The notes under the pieces: model-generated
The model's database searches: none
Told to the model about the DNA's origin: nothing
The model's input: only the letters and a program-made list of their open reading frames with translations
Source of the DNA: Synechococcus sp. CBW1004
Lineage (GTDB): Bacteria > Cyanobacteriota > Cyanobacteriia > PCC-6307 > Cyanobiaceae
Reading direction: 5' to 3'
DNA length: 64,000 nt
Assembly: GCF_015840715.1 (NCBI RefSeq)
Contig: NZ_CP060397.1
Span: forward strand, 3,492,686-3,556,685
In this document: one piece after another, positions 29,377 through 37,524 of the stretch
How the letters are laid out: the number at the start of each line of letters is the position of its first letter
How positions within the stretch are numbered: the stretch's first letter is position 1
Translations under genes and position numbers: made by a program

Positions 29377-30480
29377 TCAGAACCACTCGGGAACGGCGGC
29401 CTCGCGGGTGTTCACGTTCGCCTCAGGTGTGGTGCGGCGGAACTCAAGGGTGATGTTGCGTCGCTGCTCGCCATCGGCGGCGATGGCCTCGATGGGATAG
29501 AGCTGCTGTCCGTCGCGGAAGGGGACCTGGATGCGGAAGGTGCCGTCGGGTGAGAGGGGGACGTCCTCGCCGCCGATGGTGAGGCGTGCGGCGGGATCGG
29601 TGGCGCCGTAGACGATGAGCTCGGCGTCGGCGACGAGCCAGAAGGAGCGCTGGCGGGGCGGGAGGCCTGCGCCGGACTCGCTGCGACCGGAGGCCCAGAC
29701 GCCTGCGGCGGAGGCGGAGAAGCCCTCACCGGAGAGGGAGGAGTCGTGTTCGGCGAATTCATGGAAGGCCTCGGAGCCGCGTCCGAGGCGTCGCCAGCCT
29801 GTGGTGGCGGATTGATAGAGGCGCTCGTGGAGGCCGGTGTCTGCGGCGGCGGGAGTCAGGGGAGCGGGAGCAGGGGCGTTGCCGGGATCGAGGGAGAAGG
29901 GGACGAACTGATCGAGGATCTGCTCGGAGGGATGGAGAGCGGGGACGCGGGCGACGGAAGAGAAGGCGAGGGAGATCCAGCCGCCGGCGGCACCCTTGCG
30001 GTAGCCGAGCTCGACGCGGTAGTCGCGATCGGAGAGTGGAACGGGGAGATACCACTCGCAGGCGTGGGCATCGACGACCACTTCCTGAAGGGTGTGGGGG
30101 TGGGCGGAGCCGGGAGCGAGGCCTGTGACGTCGGCGACACGGAGACAGAGCTGAGAGGCACCGGCGGCGAGGGCCTGGTCGCGGTCAGCGTCGGCGATGT
30201 CCCAGAAGACGTAGGCCCACTGGGGATCGCGTGGGAGGAAGACGACGCGGGTCTCGGCGTCGGAGCGCTGAACGGGGGCCATCTCGGCTTCGATCGCCGC
30301 CAGATTGGCTGTCTCGATCGCTTCGACGGCCTGCTGCGGGGCCCGCTTCTCGGCGATGGCCTGGGCGAGCCGTTCGCGGTTCGAACTGCTGTAGCGGGCC
30401 ACGCCGAGGGTGCGCGCCACTTCGCGCAGCTGCCGCATGCTCAGCGCAGCCAGACGGCTCAGCAGATTGCTGTCGGACAT
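29377..30480 (-). CDS. DUF4912 protein with SAP/Rho-N-like start
   Basis: A 367-residue protein. Residues 5-45 (LLSRLAALSMRQLREVARTL and following) resemble the Rho N-terminal/SAP helix-extended-loop-helix fold. The centre (VVFLPRDPQWAYVFWDIA, then WYLPVPLSDRDYRVELGY) is the DUF4912 core. The tail has a second beta-rich repeat (LTIGGEDVPLSPDGTFRIQV). Function unknown. ATG 30480 is chosen over the longer frame. It diverges from the UmuD-like gene; the SOS-type box lies between them. Confidence 0.85.
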   Translation of the reverse strand: MSDSNLLSRLAALSMRQLREVARTLGVARYSSSNRERLAQAIAEKRAPQQAVEAIETANLAAIEAEMAPVQRSDAETRVVFLPRDPQWAYVFWDIADADRDQALAAGASQLCLRVADVTGLAPGSAHPHTLQEVVVDAHACEWYLPVPLSDRDYRVELGYRKGAAGGWISLAFSSVARVPALHPSEQILDQFVPFSLDPGNAPAPAPLTPAAADTGLHERLYQSATTGWRRLGRGSEAFHEFAEHDSSLSGEGFSASAAGVWASGRSESGAGLPPRQRSFWLVADAELIVYGATDPAARLTIGGEDVPLSPDGTFRIQVPFRDGQQLYPIEAIAADGEQRRNITLEFRRTTPEANVNTREAAVPEWF

Positions 30481-30600
30481 GGGCGGTGACTCGATATGTG
30501 AACAAGAGTGTCTGCGATGTGCGCCCGACGGGATCGCACCTGTCAGCAGACAGGGACACAAACGCCCGGCTGGATGCCGGCCGCCGCCGCCATGACTGCT

Positions 30601-30614
30601 AGAACAGATGTACT
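30601..30614 (+). promoter_or_regulatory. LexA (SOS)-type box
   Basis: The 14-mer AGAACAGATGTACT matches the cyanobacterial LexA consensus RGTACNNNDGTWCB with a single mismatch (A for T at the third base). It sits 10 bp upstream of the first possible GTG of the UmuD-like gene and 120 bp from the divergent DUF4912 start. Confidence 0.65.
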
Positions 30615-30623
30615 GATCGGCGG

Positions 30624-31184
30624 GTGGCTGGCGGCGTCCCGCCGCTGCGTGTGTCCCTGTCCCTTCCGGTGTCCGTGTCCTCTGCTCCCTTGCTGCTCTG
30701 GGGTCTGCCGGCCGGGCTGCCGGTGCCCCTGCGGGCCGAAGCGGAGCCCCATCTCTGCGCTCTGGCCGGAGAGGCCGTCGCCGCAGGCTTTCCCAGTCCG
30801 GCCGAGGACTATGTCGAGGCTCGCATCGATCTCAACCGGGAGCTGATCGCCTCGCCCCTGTCCACCTTCTTCATGCGGGTCTGTGGTGATGCCATGCGCG
30901 GCGATGGCATCGTTGATGGCGATCTGCTCGTGATCGACCGCAGCCTTGAGTCCCGGCCGGGTCGGGTGGTGGTGGCTGTCCATGCCGGCCGCTTCCTGGT
31001 GCGGCGCCTGGTGCGGCGGCGGGAGCGCCTGTGGCTGGAGGCCAGTGACGGCAGCAGTGCTCCCCTGCTCCTGCCCGCCGGCCTGGAGGAGGGTGGGGAT
31101 CCGGAGCTGTGGGGCGTGGTCATCCACGCCGTGCATCACCTCAGCGGTCGCCGGACGACCGGCTCCGGTGGGATCGCGCCATGA
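30624..31184 (+). CDS. UmuD-like S24 protein lacking the catalytic dyad
   Basis: A UmuD homologue by its strong match through GFPSPAEDYVEARIDLN and GDGIVDGDLLVIDRSLE, ending GVVIHAVHHL. UmuD normally cleaves itself with a Ser/Lys dyad and then joins UmuC in translesion polymerase V. Here the GDSM serine is Ala90 (codon GCC, 30891-30893) and the lysine of the VKKL region is Arg127 (CGG, 31002-31004). The cleavage site looks kept (Ala54-Gly55 before FPSPA). Numbering is from GTG 30624; starts at GTG 30651 or 30669 are more likely if the LexA box overlaps the promoter. No umuC lies nearby. Confidence 0.8.
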   Translation: MAGGVPPLRVSLSLPVSVSSAPLLLWGLPAGLPVPLRAEAEPHLCALAGEAVAAGFPSPAEDYVEARIDLNRELIASPLSTFFMRVCGDAMRGDGIVDGDLLVIDRSLESRPGRVVVAVHAGRFLVRRLVRRRERLWLEASDGSSAPLLLPAGLEEGGDPELWGVVIHAVHHLSGRRTTGSGGIAP

Positions 31185-31386
31185 TCACGCCGGCGTCGGG
31201 ACAGGAGGCGGCGTCGGGACGCGGGGCGGCGGCGCGCTGGGGGAGTGACCATGTCAGCGTCCGCAAATCTTCTGCGCTTCTGTCCGGGATTCGAGGGCGA
31301 TGTCGGCAGGTCGTGCCGGGGTGGCGAGTGTCGATGGCCGGGCCTGGGCGCGCGGTCCCGTCGGGATCCGGCTCAGCCGATCCGTG

Positions 31387-31623
31387 TCAGGGGCTGATGC
31401 GGGGCAGGGGCGCGAGCAGGCCGCGGCGACGCAGCTCGTGGCGGAACTCCGAGGCCAGGCTGTGCCCCTCCTCCCGCCACAGGCGACGCAGATGGCCGAA
31501 AAGCATCAGGGCCCGCAGCGCGATCGTCAGGCAGACCAGCAACTGCAGGCAGAGCTTGAGCACAGTGGCGGGGAGGCGGTGGCGTCGAGAACGTGACGGC
31601 CCAGCCAGGGCGGAGAATGCCAC
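31387..31623 (-). CDS. Possible small membrane protein
   Basis: A 78-codon minus-strand frame starting with GTG. It has a basic N-terminus, one hydrophobic segment (VLKLCLQLLVCLTIALRALM) and a charged amphipathic tail rich in Arg and Glu. No homologue known to me. The opposite strand shows nothing better, but the evidence is limited to composition. Confidence 0.4.
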   Translation of the reverse strand: MAFSALAGPSRSRRHRLPATVLKLCLQLLVCLTIALRALMLFGHLRRLWREEGHSLASEFRHELRRRGLLAPLPRISP

Positions 31624-31686
31624 TCTAGGTGCGGCTCGCGGGTCGTGCCCTGCCGATCACGCCCTGTTCCGGTTCCGTGGCGCCTG

Positions 31687-31986
31687 ATGGCCGATCCCCT
31701 TCCTGAGCTCACCAACGCCGATCTGGAACTGTTGCAGACGGCTCTGGATCCACGACTGGATGGCTTCGGGGATGGCGGGACGTGCCTCGACGATGCCCGA
31801 GCCTTTCTCGAGCGCCTCGGTGGCGATGGCCGCATCAGTGACACCCTTCAGCACTGGCTGAGCAGCTGGCAGGCCGCCGGCGGCAACCGCGACACGCTGC
31901 GCCTGATGGTGAGCACGCTGCTGGCGGAACGGGGCGCCGGGCCCGAGACAAGGGACCAAGGGCCGGAGCCGGACGTCGAATCCTGA
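31687..31986 (+). CDS. Small acidic hypothetical protein
   Basis: A 99-residue acidic, helical protein (ELTNADLELLQTALDPRLDG, then a helix DDARAFLERLGGD). No family recognised. Its stop lies 5 bp from the stop of the convergent 72-residue gene. Confidence 0.55.
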   Translation: MADPLPELTNADLELLQTALDPRLDGFGDGGTCLDDARAFLERLGGDGRISDTLQHWLSSWQAAGGNRDTLRLMVSTLLAERGAGPETRDQGPEPDVES

Positions 31987-31991
31987 ACGGA

Positions 31992-32210
31992 TCAGGGGGT
32001 CTTCGCCCTGCGCCGGCTCCAGACCCCCTGGGCCGTGGAAAACAGGGAATGCTGCAGGTCCCCCATGAACCGCATCACCCGTCCCGGCGGCGTTCGGTCA
32101 TGGCCGAGAAGGTCGGAATACAGGCCGGCATGGCAGAGATCCACCAGCAGGGCCACTTCCTCGGAGGACAGACACAGCAGGTGTTCGTCGTCGTGATGGA
32201 TGACTTTCAC
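31992..32210 (-). CDS. Small conserved-looking hypothetical protein
   Basis: A 72-residue protein starting MKVIHHDDEHLLCLSSEEVA. It has a good ribosome binding site on the minus strand (GGGAGG about 8 bp before the ATG), the best translational signal in this area. No named family. Confidence 0.6.
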   Translation of the reverse strand: MKVIHHDDEHLLCLSSEEVALLVDLCHAGLYSDLLGHDRTPPGRVMRFMGDLQHSLFSTAQGVWSRRRAKTP

Positions 32211-32582
32211 CGCAACCTCCCGAAGGAAAAAGCGAGAAACAACTGTAGAACCTTTGCTCAGACCCCCGGGGGCGACCTGCTGACGACAGCGGCGCCGGCG
32301 CCATTGATCGGGGGAGACGGCAGGCAGGGTGCAGAGTTTCAGCGTTCGCGCCTGGCTGGCGTCAGGGTCTGGAGTGGAGCGATCGAGGCTGTCAGCGATC
32401 GAGGAGGATCCGGCGGGAGCGCCGGTCCGGCGTCAGGCCCGAAGCCGCGAGCGGGACACGGGAGCAGCGGCCCGATGGAGATCCGCCAGTGGCGGAACTG
32501 TGGCATCCCCTGCACAGCCATGGGGTGTCCGGCGCCGCCCGCGTCCTGAGCAAGCCTGCATCGGCGACGGGGTCGGCCGACC
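32211..32582. other. Intergenic region upstream of psbA
   Basis: About 370 bp between the divergent small gene and the psbA promoter. Frames here give Arg/Ser/Gly-rich products without family resemblance. On the minus strand a weak -10-like TACAGT lies near 32243-32248 and may drive the 72-residue gene. No RNA gene seen. Confidence 0.4.
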
Positions 32583-32611
32583 TTTACAAAACGGCAAAGA
32601 GCCGTTACATT
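32583..32611 (+). promoter_or_regulatory. psbA promoter with palindromic spacer
   Basis: A -35 element TTTACA (32583-32588), a 17-bp spacer and a -10 element TACATT (32606-32611) fit a sigma-70-type cyanobacterial promoter, predicting transcription from near 32618 and a 5' leader of about 60 bases. The spacer holds a perfect inverted repeat AACGGC-aaaga-GCCGTT (32590-32606). Confidence 0.8.
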
Positions 32612-32678
32612 CCTTCTTGTCGGCGCTTGCCGGCTCTTCCTAAGTCCTTGATCCGTTGACGGATCGAACCCCGTTCTC

Positions 32679-33758
32679 ATGACCGCCACTCTCCAGCAGC
32701 GCTCCGGCGCTTCCGGTTGGCAGCAGTTCTGCGAGTGGGTCACCTCCACCAACAACCGCCTCTACGTGGGCTGGTTCGGCGTGCTGATGATCCCCTGCCT
32801 GCTGGCCGCCACCATCTGCTTCGTGATCGCCTTCATCGCTGCTCCCCCTGTGGACATCGATGGCATCCGTGAGCCCGTTGCCGGCTCGCTGATGTACGGC
32901 AACAACATCATCTCCGGCGCCGTTGTTCCTTCGAGCAACGCCATCGGCCTGCACTTCTACCCCATCTGGGAAGCCGCCAGCCTTGACGAGTGGCTGTACA
33001 ACGGCGGTCCTTACCAGCTGGTGGTCTTCCACTTCCTGATCGGCGTCTACGCCTACATGGGCCGTGAGTGGGAACTCTCCTACCGCCTCGGCATGCGCCC
33101 CTGGATCTGCGTTGCCTACAGCGCCCCTGTGGCTGCTGCTTCGGCTGTGTTCCTGGTGTATCCCTTCGGTCAGGGCTCCTTCTCCGACGGCATGCCCCTC
33201 GGCATCAGCGGCACCTTCAACTACATGCTGGTGTTCCAGGCTGAGCACAACATCCTGATGCACCCCTTCCACATGCTGGGTGTGGCCGGTGTGTTCGGCG
33301 GCAGCCTGTTCTCCGCCATGCACGGTTCGCTGGTGACCTCCAGCCTGGTGCGTGAAACCACCGAGTCTGAGTCCCAGAACTACGGTTACAAGTTCGGCCA
33401 GGAGGAAGAGACCTACAACATCGTGGCTGCCCACGGTTACTTCGGTCGCCTGATCTTCCAATACGCCTCGTTCAACAACAGCCGCAGCCTGCACTTCTTC
33501 CTGGCTGCCTGGCCTGTGATCGGCATCTGGTTCACTGCCCTGGGCGTGAGCACGATGGCCTTCAACCTGAACGGCTTCAACTTCAACCAGTCGATCCTTG
33601 ATTCGCAGGGTCGTGTGCTGAACACCTGGGCGGACATCCTGAACCGCGCTGGTCTGGGCATGGAAGTGATGCACGAGCGCAACGCTCACAACTTCCCGCT
33701 CGACCTGGCTGCTGCTGAGGCCACGCCTGTGGCGCTGACCGCTCCGGTCATCGGCTGA
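32679..33758 (+). CDS. psbA: Photosystem II D1 protein, Glu130 form
   Basis: The 359-residue D1 reaction-centre subunit. All known functional residues are in place: Tyr161 (TyrZ), His190, His198 (P680 ligand), Ser264 in the QB pocket, and Mn-cluster ligands Asp170, Glu189, His332, Glu333, His337, Asp342 and Ala344. The C-terminal extension after Ala344 would be removed by CtpA. Residue 130 is Glu, as in the high-light D1:2 type, not Gln of D1:1. Its codon choice is more restricted than in neighbouring genes (e.g. AAC and TTC almost throughout), as expected for a highly expressed gene. Confidence 0.99.
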   Translation: MTATLQQRSGASGWQQFCEWVTSTNNRLYVGWFGVLMIPCLLAATICFVIAFIAAPPVDIDGIREPVAGSLMYGNNIISGAVVPSSNAIGLHFYPIWEAASLDEWLYNGGPYQLVVFHFLIGVYAYMGREWELSYRLGMRPWICVAYSAPVAAASAVFLVYPFGQGSFSDGMPLGISGTFNYMLVFQAEHNILMHPFHMLGVAGVFGGSLFSAMHGSLVTSSLVRETTESESQNYGYKFGQEEETYNIVAAHGYFGRLIFQYASFNNSRSLHFFLAAWPVIGIWFTALGVSTMAFNLNGFNFNQSILDSQGRVLNTWADILNRAGLGMEVMHERNAHNFPLDLAAAEATPVALTAPVIG

Positions 33759-33800
33759 TCCTCGGGATCTTTCCGACCCTCAACGCTCTGTTGAGTTCAG

Positions 33801-33825
33801 GCCCCCTCCTCGGAGGGGGCTTTTT
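33801..33825 (+). terminator. psbA terminator
   Basis: An 8-bp perfect stem GCCCCCTC / GAGGGGGC (33801-33808 and 33813-33820) with loop ctcg is followed by TTTTT (33821-33825), 43 bp after the psbA stop. Confidence 0.95.
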
Positions 33826-33997
33826 GTATGCGGACGAAGGCAGCAGTTGGCAGCTGGAGCGGTGGAGCGGGCGTGATCCCGCGGCCCATGGGTGCCTGAC
33901 GGCTTCCCCGCATGGGGCCTATTCCATCGGTGGGGACTCGGCCTCGGACCCTGGGAAGCTGCGCTCGGGAATCGCTGCATCTGGCTACACTGCCGCC

Positions 33998-34045
33998 GAG
34001 GTTTGTGCGAGCAGCCGGGCCCCTGCATTGCGGGGGTCTTTTTTT
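33998..34045 (+). ncRNA. Candidate short RNA ending in an orphan terminator
   Basis: The region 33826-34106 has no gene, yet it carries a strong terminator: a 9-pair stem (34018-34026 with 34030-34038, two G-T pairs) with loop ATT and seven T residues (34039-34045). A -10-like TACACT sits at 33986-33991, which would start a transcript of about 48 bases near 33998. No -35 is convincing. It could be a small RNA, or a second terminator catching psbA readthrough; the psbA terminator ends 190 bp earlier. It matches no cyanobacterial small RNA I know. Confidence 0.35.
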
Positions 34046-34124
34046 CTCACGCATCTGCCAGGCCACCGTTGTTCCGGTTCCGTCCTCGCCATCGTGAGCG
34101 GTCATCGTGCCCTCCCCAGAGCTC

Positions 34125-34607
34125 ATGACCGTGGAAGCGCTGATTCGCCGCTATCGCCTGGAGCCGCACCCGGAGGGTGGCTGGTATCGCGAACTGCATC
34201 GCAGTCGAGAAGCGGTGAGCCGCGCAGATGGTCAGCGCCGTGCTGGCCTGACCGCCATCCTGTTCCTGCTGCCTCAGGGTGAGATCAGCCGCTGGCACCA
34301 GGTCTGCGGCGCCGATGAGAGCTGGCATCACGCTGGTGGTGCTCCGCTCGAACTGCTTTGCCTGCCGCCCGAAGGCGGCGCGCTGCGGCGCCGGCGTCTG
34401 GCGACTCAGCTGGTGGACCTGGCTGACGAAGAAGTCATGCCTCTGGCGATCGTGCCGGCTGGCTGGTGGCAGGCCGCCTACAGCCTCGGGGCCTGGAGTC
34501 TGGTGAGCTGCTGCGTGGGGCCCGGCTTCGATTTCGCTGACTTCACCCTGCTGCGCGATCTCCATTCCTCGCAGCATCCCGGCGGCGCGCTGCCGGCCTT
34601 TCTCTGA
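34125..34607 (+). CDS. DUF985 cupin protein
   Basis: A 160-residue single-domain cupin of the DUF985 type, with the characteristic RYRLEPHPEGGWYREL start, then ISRWHQVCGADESWHHAGG and the closing GPGFDFADFTLL. The His residues of the cupin motif are in HxxxxDE(x)WH arrangement. Function unknown in general. A GTG at 34107 would add six residues; ATG 34125 is preferred. Confidence 0.85.
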   Translation: MTVEALIRRYRLEPHPEGGWYRELHRSREAVSRADGQRRAGLTAILFLLPQGEISRWHQVCGADESWHHAGGAPLELLCLPPEGGALRRRRLATQLVDLADEEVMPLAIVPAGWWQAAYSLGAWSLVSCCVGPGFDFADFTLLRDLHSSQHPGGALPAFL

Positions 34608-34632
34608 GGGGACGGGCGAGTCGGGGAGAGCT

Positions 34633-35817
34633 TCAGGCGCTGCGGCGCCACTGCGGCGCAGGCAGCTCTCCGCGTGGCCGTGCCGGTTCCTCCGCTTCCA
34701 CCGGATCGACCGGAAAGGGCAGGGCCGCGATCTCTCGTTCGCTCAGCCGCCGGCTCCAGGCCTTCGGCACCGGTTCGTTCCAGCGGAAGCCCGCATCCTT
34801 GGCCAGCTGTCGCTCGTCGTAGGAGAGTCGGGCCCGCACCAGCCGGCGCGGTTCCAGGGCCCCCTGCAGCAGGGCTTCAAGCTCATCGCACCGCTGGAAC
34901 ACCTGCACCAGATAGATGCAGTCGGTGAGAGCACGATGGGCGGCCCAGACGGGCACCCCATAGGCCAGGGCCAGATCACGCACCGAGGGTGTGGGCCGCA
35001 GTTGACGCTCTGCCGGCCACCGGATGTCCTCCATCGAGCAGATCCAGGGCTTGCACAGGGCCGGCAGTTCGCCGTTGCCGAACCACTGGCGATCGAAGGC
35101 GGCGTTGTGGGCGAGCACCGCATCGGCGTCCGCCACCATCGCTTCGAAGCAGGCCAGTCCGCTGCGCCAGGGCTGTTCCAGCCGGCTGACAGCCGCCGGG
35201 ATGCCATTGATCGCCTGGGCTGGGTTGCGGTCGCAGGGCAGCAGGAACGACACCTGCATCAGCACCGAGCGACTGGTCACGTCGAAGAGCACGGCGCCGA
35301 CCTCGATGCACTGCCCCTGCTGCGGGCTCAGAGCTGTGGTTTCGGTGTCGAGGATCAGCAGCCGCTCGGGGCAGGTCGGAAGGGCGGGCGTGTCGCTGAG
35401 ACCGGGCAGCGGCGGCAGTGACGGAGAGCGCTTCGTGAGCGGGCTGTGAATCTCCGCGGGGGAGGCTGCAGCTGCCCTGTCGCTGGCTTCGGCCTCCTCC
35501 CTGTGCCCCCTGGCATCGGCGGGAGGGGCTTCCCCATGCCGCGGATCTTCGGGTTCCTCGGTTGCGGCCAAGGACGCCGGAGGCCAGGCAGCGATGGCCG
35601 CACCTGTGTGCTGAGACCGGCTGCTCGGCTGGTGGACGGGGAGCGCCGTGCCATCGGCGTCCGCCTTCATGGCGGCACCAGGGGGAGGTGTCGCCGGCGG
35701 TTGGCTGGGCTGCGCGGGCGCTTGCGTCGCTGTGACCAGTTCGAGCAGATCGCTCTGCTCCCAGAGGCTGCCCTGCTCGTTGCCGCTGTGCATCGCCGTC
35801 CCCTGGCTCTGCCCCAT
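34633..35817 (-). CDS. DnaQ-like 3'-5' exonuclease with disordered N-terminus
   Basis: The 394-residue product has about 145 low-complexity residues rich in Ala, Pro, Ser and Glu, then a DEDDh exonuclease domain: LLILDTETTALSPQQGQCIE (Asp/Glu), AHNAAFDRQWF (Asp), and AHRALTDCIYL (His/Asp). The C-terminal RLSYDERQLAKDAGFRWNEP resembles the extra domain that follows such nucleases in bacteria. It probably trims nucleic acid 3' ends; the exact substrate is unknown. A later start (MHSGN, 35793) is possible. Confidence 0.8.
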   Translation of the reverse strand: MGQSQGTAMHSGNEQGSLWEQSDLLELVTATQAPAQPSQPPATPPPGAAMKADADGTALPVHQPSSRSQHTGAAIAAWPPASLAATEEPEDPRHGEAPPADARGHREEAEASDRAAAASPAEIHSPLTKRSPSLPPLPGLSDTPALPTCPERLLILDTETTALSPQQGQCIEVGAVLFDVTSRSVLMQVSFLLPCDRNPAQAINGIPAAVSRLEQPWRSGLACFEAMVADADAVLAHNAAFDRQWFGNGELPALCKPWICSMEDIRWPAERQLRPTPSVRDLALAYGVPVWAAHRALTDCIYLVQVFQRCDELEALLQGALEPRRLVRARLSYDERQLAKDAGFRWNEPVPKAWSRRLSEREIAALPFPVDPVEAEEPARPRGELPAPQWRRSA

Positions 35818-36080
35818 CGTCCCAGGCGCGCCGGGCCGCCGCCAGGCATCGACCGCCGGTTACGCGCGCCTGGGCCGTGGCAGGTCGCTCATCTGCCCGG
35901 GGGCCGCCTTCGGCGCTGTTGGGGAGTGATTCACACTCCAACTCCGGTGCCGGCATGGGTTGCCCTGTGCCGGTGGCCCTGGTGTGCCGCGGTTGCGCTC
36001 TGGAAACGCCGCTGCCTGGCCTCGGCTGCTCTCCTGGCCGTTCGTCTCTTCCTAGGGTTGGGCTCGTTCTGTTGCGTTTC

Positions 36081-36545
36081 ATGGCTCTGGCCCCCGGTGA
36101 CCGCGCTCCCCTGATTTCGCTCGAGGACGCCCAGGGCACCGAGCGGCGCAGCGATCAGCTGGGCGGTCGGCCGCTGGTGCTGTTCTTCTATCCCAAGGAC
36201 GACACCCCCGGCTGCACCGCCGAGGCCTGCGCCTTCCGTGACAGCTACGCCGATCTGCAGGCGCTTGGGGCCGAGGTCTGGGGTGTCAGCGGTGATGATG
36301 CTGCCAGCCATCGTCGCTTCGCCGAGCGCCATGGCCTGCCCTATCCGCTCCTCGTGGACCGCGGCAATGCTCTGCGGCGTGCCTTCGGAGTGCCCTCGGT
36401 GCTGGGCCTGCTGCCTGGCCGGGTCACCTACGTGATCGACGGCCAGGGCGTGATCCGCCATGTGTTCAACAACCTGCTCGATGGTGCGGCCCATCGGCGT
36501 GAGGCGCTCGAGGCGCTGCGGCGCCTGCAGGGGCAGGGTGGCTGA
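36081..36545 (+). CDS. bcp: Peroxiredoxin Q (bacterioferritin comigratory protein)
   Basis: A 154-residue thiol peroxidase. The active site FFYPKDDTPGCTAEACAFRD holds the peroxidatic Cys45 and, five residues on, the resolving Cys50, so the two-Cys mechanism with an intrahelical disulphide is available. It reduces H2O2 and lipid peroxides using thioredoxin. ATG 36081 is chosen within a longer frame. Its last codons overlap the GTG start of the next gene by 8 bp. Confidence 0.95.
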   Translation: MALAPGDRAPLISLEDAQGTERRSDQLGGRPLVLFFYPKDDTPGCTAEACAFRDSYADLQALGAEVWGVSGDDAASHRRFAERHGLPYPLLVDRGNALRRAFGVPSVLGLLPGRVTYVIDGQGVIRHVFNNLLDGAAHRREALEALRRLQGQGG

Positions 36546-37383
36546 GGCGACCTGGACGGCCGCTCCTGGGCTAGCCCCGGCGGAACCCTCCTGGCGACAG
36601 CGTGGGGCGCTGTGGTGCCTGAGCCCGAGGCCCGGCTCGTTGCGTGGCCTGATCGAATTCATCGGCGGCAGCTATCTGGCGGCCACGCCTCAGGTGAGCT
36701 ACCGGCGCCTGCTGGAGGCGCTGTCGGCCCTTGGCTGGCAGATCCATGCCTGGAGCTATGTGCCGGGTTTCGATCATCAGCTGCAGGCCAATGAGGCCTG
36801 GCGGTTGTTTCGCCAGGAGCGACAGCGCTGGCTCGAGAGCCACAGCATGGATGTCTCCCGCCAGTGCCGCCCAACGGCGGGCCTGGAGGCAGGAGCCTCC
36901 CGCGGCGCCGGCCCTGCCGTTCTCAGGCTGGGCCACAGCCTCGGCTGCAAGCTGCATCTGCTCGCCCCGGACGCCGGCCGCGGTTGCGACGGGCTGGCGG
37001 CACTGGCGTTCAACAACTTCAGCGCCGAGCGCTCGGTGCCGCTGCTGGCTGAGGTGGGCCAGCAGTTCGGCTTCCGCAGCGAATTCAGCCCCTCGCCGGC
37101 CGAGACCCTGCGGCTCGTGAGCGGTCAGTATCGCCAGCCCCGCAATCTGCTGGTGCGTTTCGATCGCGACGGTCTCGATCAGAGCGGGCGGCTGCTGGCG
37201 GCCCTGCGTCAGCGGTCTGAGGATGCCAGCCAGTTGCTGGAGCTCCCGGGTGATCACCTCACTCCGGCCAGCGCCGGTCTGCGTCGTCGCCTGCTGGGTG
37301 AGTGGGCCGATGACCCGTCCCGTCAGCGTCAGGTGGATGGGCTCGCGCGGCGGATCGAGGCGTGGTGGGAGCGCTCGCCGTAG
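36538..37383 (+). CDS. DUF1350 protein, alpha/beta-hydrolase-like
   Basis: A 281-residue protein. The segment VLRLGHSLGCKLHLL contains a GHSLG nucleophile elbow as in alpha/beta hydrolases, and LRGLIEFIGGSYLAATPQVSYRRLL with AFNNFSAERSVPL matches the DUF1350 family found in cyanobacteria and chloroplasts. No substrate is known. The GTG start at 36538 overlaps bcp by 8 bp, implying translational coupling; the Cys/Arg-rich residues before it are frame noise. Confidence 0.85.
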   Translation: MAEATWTAAPGLAPAEPSWRQRGALWCLSPRPGSLRGLIEFIGGSYLAATPQVSYRRLLEALSALGWQIHAWSYVPGFDHQLQANEAWRLFRQERQRWLESHSMDVSRQCRPTAGLEAGASRGAGPAVLRLGHSLGCKLHLLAPDAGRGCDGLAALAFNNFSAERSVPLLAEVGQQFGFRSEFSPSPAETLRLVSGQYRQPRNLLVRFDRDGLDQSGRLLAALRQRSEDASQLLELPGDHLTPASAGLRRRLLGEWADDPSRQRQVDGLARRIEAWWERSP

Positions 37384-37524
37384 GGCGGATCAGGGCGGTG
37401 CCGATCATGTTGTGCGCGAGGTGCTGTTGTCAGCGTCAGAGCACCATGAATATTTGCCAAAAAGCCTGGTGCGACCACCTTCATGCTGCTCTATTTAGCC
37501 GGAGTCTTCCCGATCCTCTCAGTC

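Noticed and set aside
32655..32680. T-loop-like GGTTCGATC on the minus strand in the psbA leader
   Set aside because: No acceptor, anticodon or D-arm can be built around it; it lies in the 5' leader of psbA and is likely coincidence.
35923..35939. Inverted repeat GGAGTG-attca-CACTCC upstream of bcp
   Set aside because: Six-base arms only and no promoter element placed relative to it; could be an operator but is too weak to call.
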